A DNA stretch of 64,000 bases from Aurifilum marmelostoma (taxonomy: Eukaryota; Ascomycota; Sordariomycetes; Diaporthales; Cryphonectriaceae), in the NCBI GenBank assembly GCA_027559495.1, contig JAMXSV010000008.1, forward strand, positions 1,178,001-1,242,000. Reading direction: 5' to 3'. Below, in pieces: positions 23,634 to 35,000 of the stretch. Positions within the stretch are counted from its first letter, which is position 1. Every line of letters starts with the position of its first letter. The translations under genes and the position numbers were made by a program. The notes below the pieces were generated by a model that worked only from the letters and a program-made list of their open reading frames with translations, had not been told where the DNA came from and ran no database searches.

Positions 23634-26029
23634 TGACCAATTGTTAGAACGTCATTTGATCGCCCTTATATGTGTTGCAAGTTGGGACGAACTCTGCAGG
23701 TGACTGCCCGCCCGCCCGCCAGCTGCAGCAGAGGCGGTAGCTGGCAGCCACTCAGGCTGCTATGGCTGCTAGCAACGACACCACCAGCCAGCCTTTACCG
23801 ACCCAGGCGAACCTTTTTGATTGTCGACCACGCTCGAGCTTCCTCAACACCAACAAGAGTGTGGACGCCATGTCAGCACTTTTGCACTAGGACAGCCCGC
23901 TCATGCACTGTCTCCCTCTTGGGTCCGACTGGCCATCCCCAAGGACATTCAGCATTGCCGCCCACATTCACAGCACACAGTAAGAAATCCTGCACGAGGA
24001 GTGGTGCCAATACCAAGCCTCAACCGAGATGATGAAGTGCTCTTCCTCCTCATGTCCACGATGTACTCTTCCTGCCTCCATCAACAAGGTTTCACAACAC
24101 AACATTGACAAGAAGCACACGCACCCAACCACAACATCGAGCCAAACGATTTGAGGCACCTCTTGCCCACTGCATCTTGTCCTTTCCCCCAAATCTCCTG
24201 ACCTAGCAGGATATTTCTCGAAAGGGCGCTTGATCAGACCCTAGGGCAATCAATGAGCGGCACTTTGTGATTCTCCATCTCACGATATGGCCGACATGCT
24301 CAACCCAAAACTGGGAACGACGTCGTGGTGCTTACATAAGCATCATGAACAGTGCAAATTCTGCCACTTGGCAGAAGCGAGTCGGCATGCCATTCGAGTA
24401 ATTGTTGCTGCTTGGTCTCCAATAAGGACAGACCGAGCATGTTGCAAGCCCAAGAAGATCGTCTGCAGCTTGCCCAATGCTCCTCAGTCCGTCCGCCGAG
24501 ACGCTGCAGGGGATTTGATGATGCTGTGACAAGGCATTCGCATGGGCCATGTCCAGAGCAGGCCAGAAAGGCAAGTAGAGATAAAAAACAAGAAAACGGC
24601 AAGGAGGTGCTGAAGTAACCAATAGAGGGTTTCAATTGGCAAATAATGACACCCCCGGAGACCGATGTCGCTGTGCAGGTGACCAAGGCCGCCCACACGA
24701 ACAGAAGGTCCCGATGAGGAGAGGCAAGCTTATTCCTTCCTTTCCTGAAGCGAGGCAAGCCTTCGAGAGGAGTAGGGTCGAGGAGGGCTGGCGGCAACTG
24801 GCGGCTACAGTCGGGCCATTTTCGCAGAGATACTGTACTACCACAGACGTCAGATCTCCAGCACCGCCTTGACTGACTTTTCCAACGTCAATAGAAACTA
24901 AATCCCTCCGCGTATTTTTTTTTTTAGCAGAATTTTTATCGTCGGTCAGGAACCTCATGGGATTGCTTGTGCCGCGGGGAGGAAGGATCTTTAACTTCAT
25001 ACAGGCCCTCCCCGGCCGACATTATCCACCCCTTCCCGGGTGCCGACATGCGACCGATATCTAGCTTGTTGGAGACGCGTGCCGGAGTCGCCGGTCGATG
25101 TTGGGACATGACACCTCGCACATCCCTGGAGGCGAGAAGGGGGCGAACATGGAAGCGAGGGGTTTTTCTTTTCTTCTGGCTGAATCTTCAAGAGGTGGCC
25201 CTGAGAAAAGAAAAGAAGAAGAAATCTATCAGCAGTGTGACCCACAGACGGGTGATGCCCAGGGGGAAGATCTCAGACTTGCCGAGTCTCTTGTCTTGGA
25301 TAGAGAACAGCCCCATCAGTGATCTGCTACCGATTCGATCATCATCAAACACTCCTCGAGTGCAACCTGCAGAGGACGTGAGCAGAACAGTTCACGTGAG
25401 CGATGAGCACCATGGATCATTTCTTCGAGGAGCACCGTCCTTCGAAAGAGGAAGGTGCTTTCATCAAGGTACACACAATACTGCTTACATTGTACCTTTG
25501 TAGGCGACGCGGGGGTGTACGAACCCCTGGGACTTAGACGATGCGCAGGGTCCGAAGTAGGAGATCACGCTCTGCGCCAATGCGCAGGCACCCGCGTCTT
25601 GCCTCAAGGTACGAAGTACTATGTCCAGAGAGAGGCCAGTCATTCTTTCGGGTACCACCAAAAACAGTCTCTGTTTTTGCAAAGATATGCGTCAAACCAT
25701 GGAGAGATAGAGAGCATGGGCCCTCATGAGTCACTTGCTGTCTCAACCTCCACCTATACCCGGAAGATAGCCCAGAGGCCCACACCCTTTTGATACAAAC
25801 AAGTCATTCTTCTTTTTAAAAGGACCCTTTACTCCTCGTTCAATTGAATTTTCTACAACTCCTCAATTCGTTTTCCATATCAATTCGTCTCGTATTCACT
25901 TGCACATCCCATCGTGGACGAGTATTCATCTAGGCTCACCAGCACTTCACACTGGTGTAGGATAACCAACGACATCAATACACACACCAGTCATCTAGGA
26001 ATTTTCCTTTACCACATATAAATTACAAT

Positions 26030-27347
26030 ATGCCCCCCGGAACTCTACTGGCCACACAGGAGGCGTCCGCCTCGGACGTCGACCTCACCTCCACGGCCCT
26101 GGAGCACAAGCTCGAGAAGATCAACAGCGGCGGCAGCAATGGCGCCCCAGGGCTCGCCGAACTGGACGCCTCCAGGCTCATCTTCACCCGCACGGAGAAC
26201 CCCCCGCGCCGTCCCGGACGAGGCCGCAGCCTGCGCCGGTCCCAACACCATCTGCACCGACCACATGATCTCCTGCGCCTGGAATAGCACCACGGGCTGG
26301 GCGGCGCCCGAGCTGAAACCCTACGGCCCCATCTCCCTCATGCCCACCGCCTCGGTCCTGCACTACGCGACCGAGTGCTTCGAGGGCCTCAAGTGCTACC
26401 GCGGCTTCGACGGCAAGCTGCGGCTGTTCCGCCCGGACTGCAACGCCCGCCGCTTCCTGGCGTCCGCAACGCGCATCTCCCTGCCGGCCTTCGCCCCTGC
26501 CGAGGTGGAGAAGCTCATAGCTGCACTCGTAGCCCGGGACGGGCCCAGATGGCTGCCCGCCGACCGCCCGGGCTCCTTCCTCTACCTCCGCCCGGCCCTC
26601 ATCGGCACTCAGCCCCAGCTCGGCATGGGCGCGCCCTCCGAGGCCTTGCTCTTCATCACTGCGAGCTTCATGGCCCGCATCGACGCCCGGCCTGGCGGGC
26701 TCCGGCTGCACACGAGCCCCGAGGACACGATCCGCGCCTGGGTCGGCGGGTTCGGGCACGCAAAGCTCGGGGCCAACTACGGGCCCAGCCTTGTGGCCAC
26801 GAACGAGGCGCGCAGGAGAGGGTATGGGCAGGTCTTGTGGCTGTACGGGCCCGAGGGGTACTGCACCGAGGCCGGGGCATCCAATTTCTTCGTCGTGTGG
26901 AAGCACAAGGAGACAGGCAGGCTGCAGATCGTCACCGCGCCGCTGGATGACAGGCTCATCCTGGACGGTGTCACGAGGCGGAGCTTGTTGCAGCTCGCGC
27001 GGGAGAGGCTCGGGGACGAGGTCGAAGTCGTGGAGAGAAGATATACAATCGACGAGGTGGTGGAGGCGGACCGTGAGGGAAGACTGGTTGAGTCTTTCAC
27101 TGCGGGCACAGCGGTAAGTTGTCATGTTCATCCTGAGCGCCGTGACCAAATCATACTAACTTGGATTGAATATTAGTACTTCGTCACCCCCGTGTCTCTT
27201 ATCCACCACAGAGGCATGGATATCACTGTGAATATGGGCCAAGGTAAGGGTGGCAAGTACACACTGAAACTGAAACAATGGATGCAGGATATCATGTATG
27301 GAGGCGAAGACCACTCTTGGGGAGTTGTCATTTCAGAGGCGGAATGA
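26030..27347 (+). CDS. BAT: Branched-chain amino acid aminotransferase, one +1 frameshift
   Basis: A PLP enzyme (fold type IV) that interconverts Leu, Ile and Val with their 2-oxo acids using glutamate/2-oxoglutarate. Exons 26030-27113 and 27177-27347 (intron with TACTAAC branch point) give 417 residues once one base is dropped from the six-C run at 26200-26205. The frame breaks between TRTENP and RAVPDE; downstream sequence is then continuous. Seen: CTDHM; LHYATECFEGLKCYRG; the GGFGHAKLGANYGP segment whose Lys245 is the expected Schiff-base lysine; EAGASNFFV; and the C-terminal FVTPVSLIHHRG and GKYTLKLKQWMQDIMYG. The first 20 residues (MPPGTLLATQ...) are not basic and do not look like a mitochondrial presequence, so a cytosolic isoform is inferred. 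The extra C is probably an assembly error. Confidence 0.92.
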
Positions 27348-27651
27348 ATGAAGTTTATTGAGGACAGCAACATCGATCCAAAGTAAAAGGCCCGGTGTTC
27401 AATGCCACACCACCGACTTATACGTTTAATGCTTGAGAAATGTAACTCTTGTATTCTCGGCAATTCTAGAGTGCTTAATTATGAGTGAGACTGCTATGAC
27501 GTGATGAGTAGGAGAGGAATGCGTCTTCTCAGGCCTAGACAGACAGGTCTAGCATCACAAGACTACCAGTGAATAAAATGAAATAATCCGTAGGCACCAA
27601 ATACTCGCTGACATTTGATTACCCTTAGATGATCAGATGGCTCGAATACGT

Positions 27652-28771
27652 TCAGTCCTCCAATAAGTATTGCTGAAGCAAGCCAGACATGACCCCTTTG
27701 ATCTTCTTGCTGAAATTCTAGACGGGGGTTAAAAGTCAACTCTTACTTCTTCGATCGAGTGCTTGGTGTCCATAACATACCTTTTCAGACACACGCGCCT
27801 CCTCGTGAGCATTATTTAGGATGCTACTCAGCTTATCCGACAATTCTTCCATCTCCCTTGCGAAGGATTCCTTCGCCTTGATGACCGCGCTGGCCTGCTC
27901 AGAGCCGCCTTGAGTGTTAGCTAGCTCGGCGAAAATGTCGTCAACCTCTTTCTGCGCCGCCTCCCGTTGTGCCCAGAGTGATCCCAATTCCGCCTCTACG
28001 GTGCTAATATAGTCTAGAAAGGAGGCCACACGGTCGCCGACCCGAACCTCACCGTCTACTTCTGGGTCATTGATGCGCGTCTCTGACAACGGCTTGACAA
28101 TCTTCTCATGATTTTTGTCAAGGAGGGACAGGACGCGCTCGTCTTCAGCGACGGTTTTCATGAGCATCTGCCGCAGTTCGGTATGTAGATCTGTGAGGCT
28201 TGCCATGGCGTCATTGCAGAGGGTGTTACTGTTTGCGATAACTTGATCTGTAACTTGTGTCAGGTGCGCTGAATATTTTCCCAAAAAGCAAGCCCAACCT
28301 ACTAATCAGCTCCTGGCCAAGAGGCGACTCTGTATCCCGCAAGTCATCCAGAGAGGGTCGCTGCATTCTGGCCCGCAATTGCTTCTGTAGCCTCTCGGGT
28401 TCTCGCGAAGGCAGGGAGCGTTTCTGAGCGCGAGCTATAGGTGCCTCGTGGACGTGTACCTGATTGGCGAGGACACCAGGTCTAGCAAAGAAAGCCTCCG
28501 TCGGGCTCAGATACCCGGCTTGATCTGAGGGATACTTGCACTCGCCCTCCTCATCTGTCGAGTAGGCTTTGATGCGGGCACGAAGGTCAATGGGGCCATT
28601 TCGCCGGAGTCCTGAACGAGCATCAGATTCCTCATGCGCTGATTTCTTGTACATCTTGTGTGGGCTCGACAACAAAGTGGAGGCAAAGTTGACGAGACGA
28701 ATGAATCTTTTCTGAGGAAAAAGGGATCCAGCCAAGGAAAGAGGCCGTTGAATTTGTTGAGTCAATTTCAT
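27652..28771 (-). CDS. Unrecognised coiled-coil protein with a frame break
   Basis: I do not recognise this family. The minus-strand frame runs from ATG 28771 (or ATG 28654) to a break near 28276-28287, then in the next frame to 27781, and after a clean 63-nt intron (GTATGT...CTAG, 27780-27718) to a 22-codon last exon ending at 27652. The last exon (NFSKKIKGVM...QQYLLED) joins in phase. Dropping one base from the short T/C/A runs at 28276-28287 gives 312 residues from 28654, or 351 from 28771; a 34-nt GT-AG intron is the alternative but seems too short. The N-terminal half is basic and polar, the C-terminal half a long helical heptad-like region. The longer start adds a basic, Ser/Leu-rich stretch that could be mitochondrial targeting. 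Codon bias is weaker than in neighbouring housekeeping genes. Confidence 0.6.
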
Positions 28772-29073
28772 TCAGGGAAGGTACGCTGCCTGGGGGTTTG
28801 TAATAGAAAATAGGGCAGGTGCGCCTCTCAAAGGCAACCATACCAGCAGATGCCTCTCTGCCCTGAACGATACCTGATTTCCCTGAGGCAAATACACTCG
28901 AACGGATTTCTCCTTTCATTTGCTCTTCGTCTCACCCTGGTCATCTGTCAATCGGCCAGCGCAGTGAATCCGCCATAAGCAGTCACAAGGCAGCGTAGGG
29001 TAGCGTTGAACAGCTCTCGCGCCCCCATCCCCGTGATCTTCCATCCAAATGGCCACTGTCAAGCTTAAACCCG
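28772..29073. other. Short spacer between two unrecognised minus-strand genes
   Basis: The frame of the upstream gene stays open after its stop region from 29055 down to 28948 (WPFGWKITG...FTALAD), so another small exon is possible. Otherwise nothing is recognised. Confidence 0.3.
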
Positions 29074-29622
29074 TCACTGGCGGACATTGTCGAGTCCTTG
29101 AGCCTCCATCAAGATACCCTGAGAAGCGACCCTCATCCTCCGGGCGCGTCCTCTTGGGAAGCGATCCTCCAAGTCGATCTGCCCGTGATGCATCGTGTAT
29201 CCGCCCACAAGCCACGAGTACAGAGGGGAGTGATAGAAGAAGAGCCCACAGATGACAAGGACTACAAGAGCACACGTCATATGGATGATTGGCATGTCCA
29301 TGTTGTCGGAAAATTGGTCTGGTACTTGGTAATCGAGACTAGAGCCTACGCGCTGGTTGGCAATGGAAACTTGAGAAGACTTGCGCGGACGAGGTCGACT
29401 TATTGCTTGATCCAAAGTTAAACTCGTGGCTGTGGTAATTACTGCGAAGTTGGTCAGTATAGATCGGCAATTTGGTTGCGTCAGAGTTATCTGGAAGAGA
29501 AGAGTCTGTCAATTTGATTCAACTTACACATTGCAGGTCAGAGGTCTTGAACTTGACTTCAGCGGAGTCTTGCCCTCATCATGGCAACAAAGTTCAAAAT
29601 AACAGCCACGTGGGGAAACCAT
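29074..29622 (-). CDS. Possible small single-pass membrane protein, unrecognised
   Basis: A tentative model with exons 29622-29530 and 29490-29074 joined over a 39-nt GT-AG intron gives about 169 residues. The main exon has a clear hydrophobic segment (MTCALVVLVICGLFFYHS) followed by a polar tail (HHGQIDLEDRFPRGRARRM). Codon choice in the main exon looks coding, but the intron is very short and the first exon is uncertain. The same frame reopens downstream (29055-28948), so the true 3' end may be further on. No family recognised; the function is unknown. Confidence 0.33.
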
Positions 29623-29739
29623 CAAAAGGCCTTTGTAGCAATGATGAGCTTGGGTTGGTTGTGTCGTAAGTCGCCCTAGCACAACAGCACCAAGACAAAT
29701 TGCCCAAATCCTCGAGGGCCTGCCACCCACATTCGTTCT

Positions 29740-30553
29740 ACAGCCAAGAAAGACTGGAACATCTCACTGACAACAATGTCCTCAGGAAGAAGCAAGTGGA
29801 CCTCCTTCTCTCTGAGCTCAATAATCTTCATCTTCAGAGGATATTAGAGCCTCACGAAACTAAGCATACCGTGTCTAGAGCAAACCCCGTCCGGTTTTGA
29901 CATTTGCTACAAGACAAACCTTTACTTGGTGCCTTGCACTGTGCCTCTATGTCGCCACAAATCAACACGGGTTGGTGCATGGCGAATGTTCAGTATAACT
30001 GAAGAAAGAGAGCAGACTGCTAGAATGCGCAGGGAATACGGGGCGTTGGGGAAGGGGGGGGGGCAACAAGGACCTCCGGGCCATCGAGATCATGAAATCA
30101 AACATCGACAGACGCTCGCAGGATGGCAGGAGGCTTGTAGATGCAGTCTATCAAATGACCCAAGCCTCTCAGAGTCTCTTGGTGTGGAGATATGGTACAA
30201 AATACTTTCCTTTAGGGTCTTGGGGTTTTGCTGCAATGATTCGGACCGGTGATCGGCTTGATGGTGTGGTACACGAGGAGATGATCAATGAGGGACTGCG
30301 TTATAATATATCGCGGATCTATAAGGCAAAAATATTGTATGATCAAGTGTGCAAGGAGGAGGGGAAGAAAGCGATCCATGAATCGCCCCCCACCCTCACC
30401 AATGTGGCGCTATATGAAAGGACCCGGTCAAGCAAAGTTGAGGTGGGATGTGAAGCAAATTTACTGGCTCTCCTGACTCCAGACGCACTAAATATTTACC
30501 GGCCGAGACCCCCTTCCCTCGGCCTTGAGCAAGTCAGGGCTCGGAGAGATTGA
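29740..30553 (+). pseudogene. Possible broken coding remnant, unrecognised
   Basis: Three protein-like stretches occur in three frames: a helical Gln/Leu-rich segment (SQERLEHLTDNNVLRKKQ...) near 29740-29895; REQTARMRREYGALGKGG near 30000-30060; and NKDLRAIEIMKSNIDRRSQ continuing to the stop at 30553. The second and third join cleanly if one base is dropped from the ten-G run at 30054-30063. No reliable splice junction links the first and second. It could be a decayed gene or a live gene with sequence errors. No domain recognised. Confidence 0.28.
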
Positions 30554-30648
30554 GGGCATATACCCCGATATGACTGCGCAGGTGACCTCGTCATCAAGCT
30601 AGTATATAGATTCTCGTCTCCACTGACGCAGGTGGCATGTTCAGCACC

Positions 30649-32027
30649 TCACTTCTGGAAGGCCATGACAGCGTATCGAAAGCTGCCATTGGCGTAGCCC
30701 CTCCTCATGGCTCGGAAGGCCTGCAGGAAAGCAACGCCATCTCGACCTTGGCTGAAAGCGAACGCCCACAGAGACGGGTTCTGCACCAGCGACCACGAGA
30801 TATCCCTAAGAGTAGCCATTCGTCAGTTAGGTCTATCCTTTGAGCATAAATTTCAAAATCGTGCAGATCTCACCATGTCGCCTTCACATCGGCAGAGATG
30901 TCCTTGGGTCCTCCCAGGACACTTAGACCTGCCTCCTTGGCCAAGCTGACGTAGTCGACCTGAGCGCAGAGAGGCGGTAGAAGCATACCATCTGCACAAT
31001 ATTCTTTTGTTAGCTCTTGACGATACCACGCATATCTGCCTGCCGGTGAACTGGCACACGTTGACCTCGCGGCTCGGAGGAAAGCCGAACCCGCAGGCCG
31101 GCGATGAACCGGAAGGCACAGCCGCAATACTGGGGTCCACCCACCTTCAATCGGTTTGATGTCGTCCACAAATTGCTTCTCCTCCAGCCCCTCTGCCCTG
31201 AACCAATCAGCCAGCGCGAGCCTTCCTCCTTTCTTGAGGACTTTCTGGGCGTTTTGGAAGAATAAGGATTTGTTGGGGAAGTGGCTCAGTGCTTCGCAGA
31301 TCCAGACAACATCGAAGGACTCGGACTGGGAAGCGAAGACATCGCCCATCTTCTCCGCGTCCAGCTCCAGGAACTTAACCTTGCCCTTGCCGATGTGGAG
31401 GAAGCCATCGGCGTCTGGTCCCTGGTCGGTAAGGCTCTTGTCGTCTTTGGCAGCTTCGTTCTTGGTGAGGCGGGTGGCCATCTCGACCTGCTTGGTGGAT
31501 ATGGTGATGCCTGTCACCGTACAGCCTAACACCGAGGCCAGGTACCTTGATGTACCGCCGATGCCGCATCCCACATCGAGGACCTTGGCGCCCTCGGTTA
31601 TCTGCGAAGTATCTAGGAGGAGGTGGATCAGGTTGACCTGGGCCTGCTCCTTGGTCTCGTTGGCCTTAGACTCGGCAGTAGGCCAGTAGCCATGGTGGAT
31701 ATGCGTTCCCCTTCGGACGCACAAACGGCGTCAGTATCGAGTCGTATGCAGAGAAGTGATGGTGTGTGATGAGTGAGGGGCGGGGATGCCGGAGAGACAA
31801 GAGCCTGGCGATGGGTGGGCGGCATGATAGAGAGGGCATGGGCATCTCTCAAGGGGCTCGCCGGGTACGGCCGTGACCTACCACAGGGAGAGATAGTATT
31901 CGCTGGCAAGATCGTAGTGGGTCTTGATCCTGTCCTTCAGGGCCTGCATGGTGTCGTGGGCGAGACCCAGCGGCGTGTCATACTGCTTGCTAAGCTCAGT
32001 GTCCTCTGCTACTGCTGTGGATGCCAT
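30649..32027 (-). CDS. SAM-dependent methyltransferase (type 11, gamma-tocopherol/sterol MT-like)
   Basis: Four exons on the minus strand (32027-31882, 31710-31145, 30991-30874, 30805-30649) encode 328 residues. The N terminus (KDRIKTHYDLASEYYLSLWGTHIHHGYWP) is typical of methyltransferases related to plant gamma-tocopherol and fungal sterol/cyclopropane-type enzymes. Motif I, VLDVGCGIGG, starts at residue 92; the acidic segment FLELDAEKMGDV, motif II-like FDVVWICEALSHFP and the KKGGRLALADW segment follow. The substrate cannot be deduced: fungi make no tocopherol, and this is too divergent to call ERG6. There is no signal peptide or membrane segment, so it is probably cytosolic. All junctions join in phase. 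The first intron (171 nt) is long for this window. No biosynthetic neighbours. Confidence 0.85.
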
Positions 32028-35000
32028 TGTGGTGTTGTCTGTCCGAGGCCGACGCCGTGTAATGCTTTCAGCAGTCGGTTACGGTCTCGATTCTTGTAAA
32101 TCCCGAGTGACTTGTTGAAGACCAGAAAATCATTAGGTCCCCGGTCCAGAGCTCTGGAGGTGCATCTCCATGGTGCTCCTGAGGCCCGCCGCCTCAGTCA
32201 TGCCCTCCTCATCTGAATTTTGGACCCCTACCTCGGATGGGGTATGAGATACGGAGTAGGGAGCACGGATCGGGGTTGTGTGATTGGTAGTTCCCGTGTT
32301 GCCATAGTACCATGGGCTATGTAACGTAAAGGAAAGCTGGGCACAGACCGCGTCTCTCTGACGCCAGTGGTGGTGGTGAACGGTTACAGGGGATGAGCAT
32401 GTTAAGCTGGGGTTTGGAGTGTGGGGGCAAGACGGTTACTAGCAGAGTAGACGTGGAAGGTCTGCCCGGCACAAGCCCCCCTTCCCCCTCGCTCCCTCCC
32501 GCACCTTCTCTCAGTGTACTGCAAGTGTATGCATACTATATAGTACTATAGTAGCTCCCTTCCAATTTCACGGTCTCAATGCTAATTCCTGACTCTTGTC
32601 TCGACCTCACCGCCCTGATGCAGTTCGGCTGGCTTCACAGCATTGAGGCGAGGCAATGCTGCATCAGATAGAATACCTTGAGCCTCGGCACCTGCAGTCT
32701 CTTACAGCCGTGGGAATGCGTGGACTGACGGCTACGACCAAACATGCAAGGCAAGGCGTGCCGCAATGACGAACCCTGTGTCCCTCTGCAGCAGAATCCT
32801 CCAAGACATCTTTCACCGCCTAGGTTTGTCTGTTGGTAACAGCCGAGAAAAGTGCGTCTCAAACACATGCACACACACACACTCAGTCTGACAGCTCCTG
32901 ATTGAATAAGGTCCTGGGAAAGACGCCGTCTACCCTACAGCTATACATAGGTAGACGCGTGTCACCACGGCTGAAACTTGTATTTTCCGAAGAAGAGACG
33001 CCACAGCGAGAATTCGACCTTGCAGAGATGAGACCATCAAAATCCCGCATCCCCATGCTCACAGCATTATCAATCAGTGTTTTAGAAGCTAGTCAGAGGG
33101 GGATCTCACAGGGCCGAGGATGTACAGCGTCAAAATTTTGTTGAGCGGGCTCCCTCACGCTCGAGTCGATTTGGGATGCAGGTCTGCTTACACCTGGCCC
33201 CTTCTCTGTTGGGAATCATTGACCATGATTTGTCCCTTTATCCGCTGCTTTACCGGCCGTGGCTTGTGCCTCCCCCCTTGGTGCTCACCTTCGGTTCATT
33301 TTCGCCCTAACCGGAATAGCGGCACCCGGTGTGAGCAGGAAGACTGGACAGAAAAAGGTACCAACAAAAGTAAGTACAAGCATATATACTTGGTACAAAC
33401 CTGCACAGCTGGGCAGCCCAGGGGCCCCAGGTGCAGGGTGTGTGAGAGTGAGAGAAGAGGGCGTCTAGACGGATTAGACGGATACCCTTGCGTCATGGGC
33501 CAGCCCCTCCCTGCTCTGCGAAACTCGATCCTGTGTGGTGTCCCCTCATGCACCACCCACTGGGCACCAAGAACTCACCCAGTACATACTTTGGTGGAAG
33601 AGAAAGCTCAGGACAAGCCCTGATCTGGCGCATCAGAAGATGGGACACGTGTGTGAGACAGCAATGCACATTGGAATCGGGAACGACAGGCTGTCACCTG
33701 GATGGCACGACAAATAATGGAGGCCGTATGCATGTTGTGGTCACACGGTCATGCCCAATTGATGTTTGGCCAGCTGCATGTCTCAGCGCCCGAGGTTCTA
33801 CGGCATTCTGTGCTTGGGAGCCTGGCAACTGGTAGGGCCTTTCTCTATCGGGGTTCTCTACTCGCCTTCGCCACACAAATCCGGCTCACCACACAGGACC
33901 TTGACCAGACATGCAGATGTCGTAACCGTCTCGCCGCAGTAGCCCGGTCAAGCTGCTCGAATCAGGCTGACTGGCTGTGTGAAGCTTTTTCGTCACAGCT
34001 CCCGGCTCTGACACTTTAGCAATGCCACATTACAAGGTCCTTTGTGCAGCACAGAGAGTCATGTCCAAGGTCTCAAGACGGTGCTGACTGGGCCAGAGTT
34101 CCTTCTTGGGAAAAAGGAAACTCGGGACTTTGTTCCTTATGATAATAAGAAGAGGTGAAGAGAGCCTACCGTCTGTCACTTGTCACCTGTTCCTTCTCCT
34201 CTTCCTGGATGGCCGATCCAGACCACCTTCCCTCAATATTGTCCTGCAGTAGTAGTCCCTACTAGTATCTGCATGTATTCCTGCCGATCCGACCTATGAA
34301 AGTCTTCTTATTCTAAAGCCATCTCTCACCAACCTCCAGCGACTCACCAGCCGTTCTCACCCTACCTCAGGACCACCCTAGGTTTTGCCGCCCGGCCTCC
34401 CCGCTCTCATAAGACGCATACAAGAACCGACCTGACCGCCAGACCAGAGACGACAAAGAACCCGTCCTCGTCACCAGCTCCTCACTCCACACACCTCTCC
34501 CTCCCTCTCTCACAGACACGCACGCTCCTCCTTTACCTCTTTCCTGGCCGTCCCAGATCTTCAAGTACTTGACCTAGACAAGGCTGTTCGTTGGCAGCTG
34601 GACCCAAGCCTTCTGATCCACATCCATCGTGTGATTGTGCCCCCACTTCTCTGTACCGTCATAGCACTACGTGAACGAGCCTTGCACAACTTCACAAGGC
34701 CTTCACAGCAGACTCGAAGTAGCCAGTCAGAGGCAGAGGCAGAGGCCAGGGCCAAGACCCGGTCGACGAGAATCAGCCGGTTACATCTTGACAACCAAGC
34801 AGCCGTGTCCTCTCCGCCAATACCGCATTTCGACCCACGCCCCCCCCGAGGCCCCATCTCTCGGCCTCGCAACCGCCGGGGCTATCCACTCCAGCATCCA
34901 GATCCCAGCGGCTCCACCACTCTCGCTTCCGCGTACAAGGTGAGCAGAATAGCCCTTCTCTTGACCAGTCATTTTGCTGCGGCGTGGCCCTCTGAGACGC

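Larger units (their letters stand above)
22633..26029. other. Gene-free region with tRNA-like relics
   Basis: No coherent protein was found on either strand. A 17-base G run occupies 23230-23246. Between 23.05 and 23.64 kb several minus-strand sequences resemble pol III B boxes, and there is one tRNA-like D arm enclosed in an 11-bp inverted repeat. The stretch 25.8-26.0 kb is pyrimidine/AT-rich and is probably the promoter and leader of the aminotransferase gene. Confidence 0.45.

Noticed and set aside
26184..27149. 321-codon frame antisense to the aminotransferase
   Set aside because: Third-position bias artefact with no recognisable motif.
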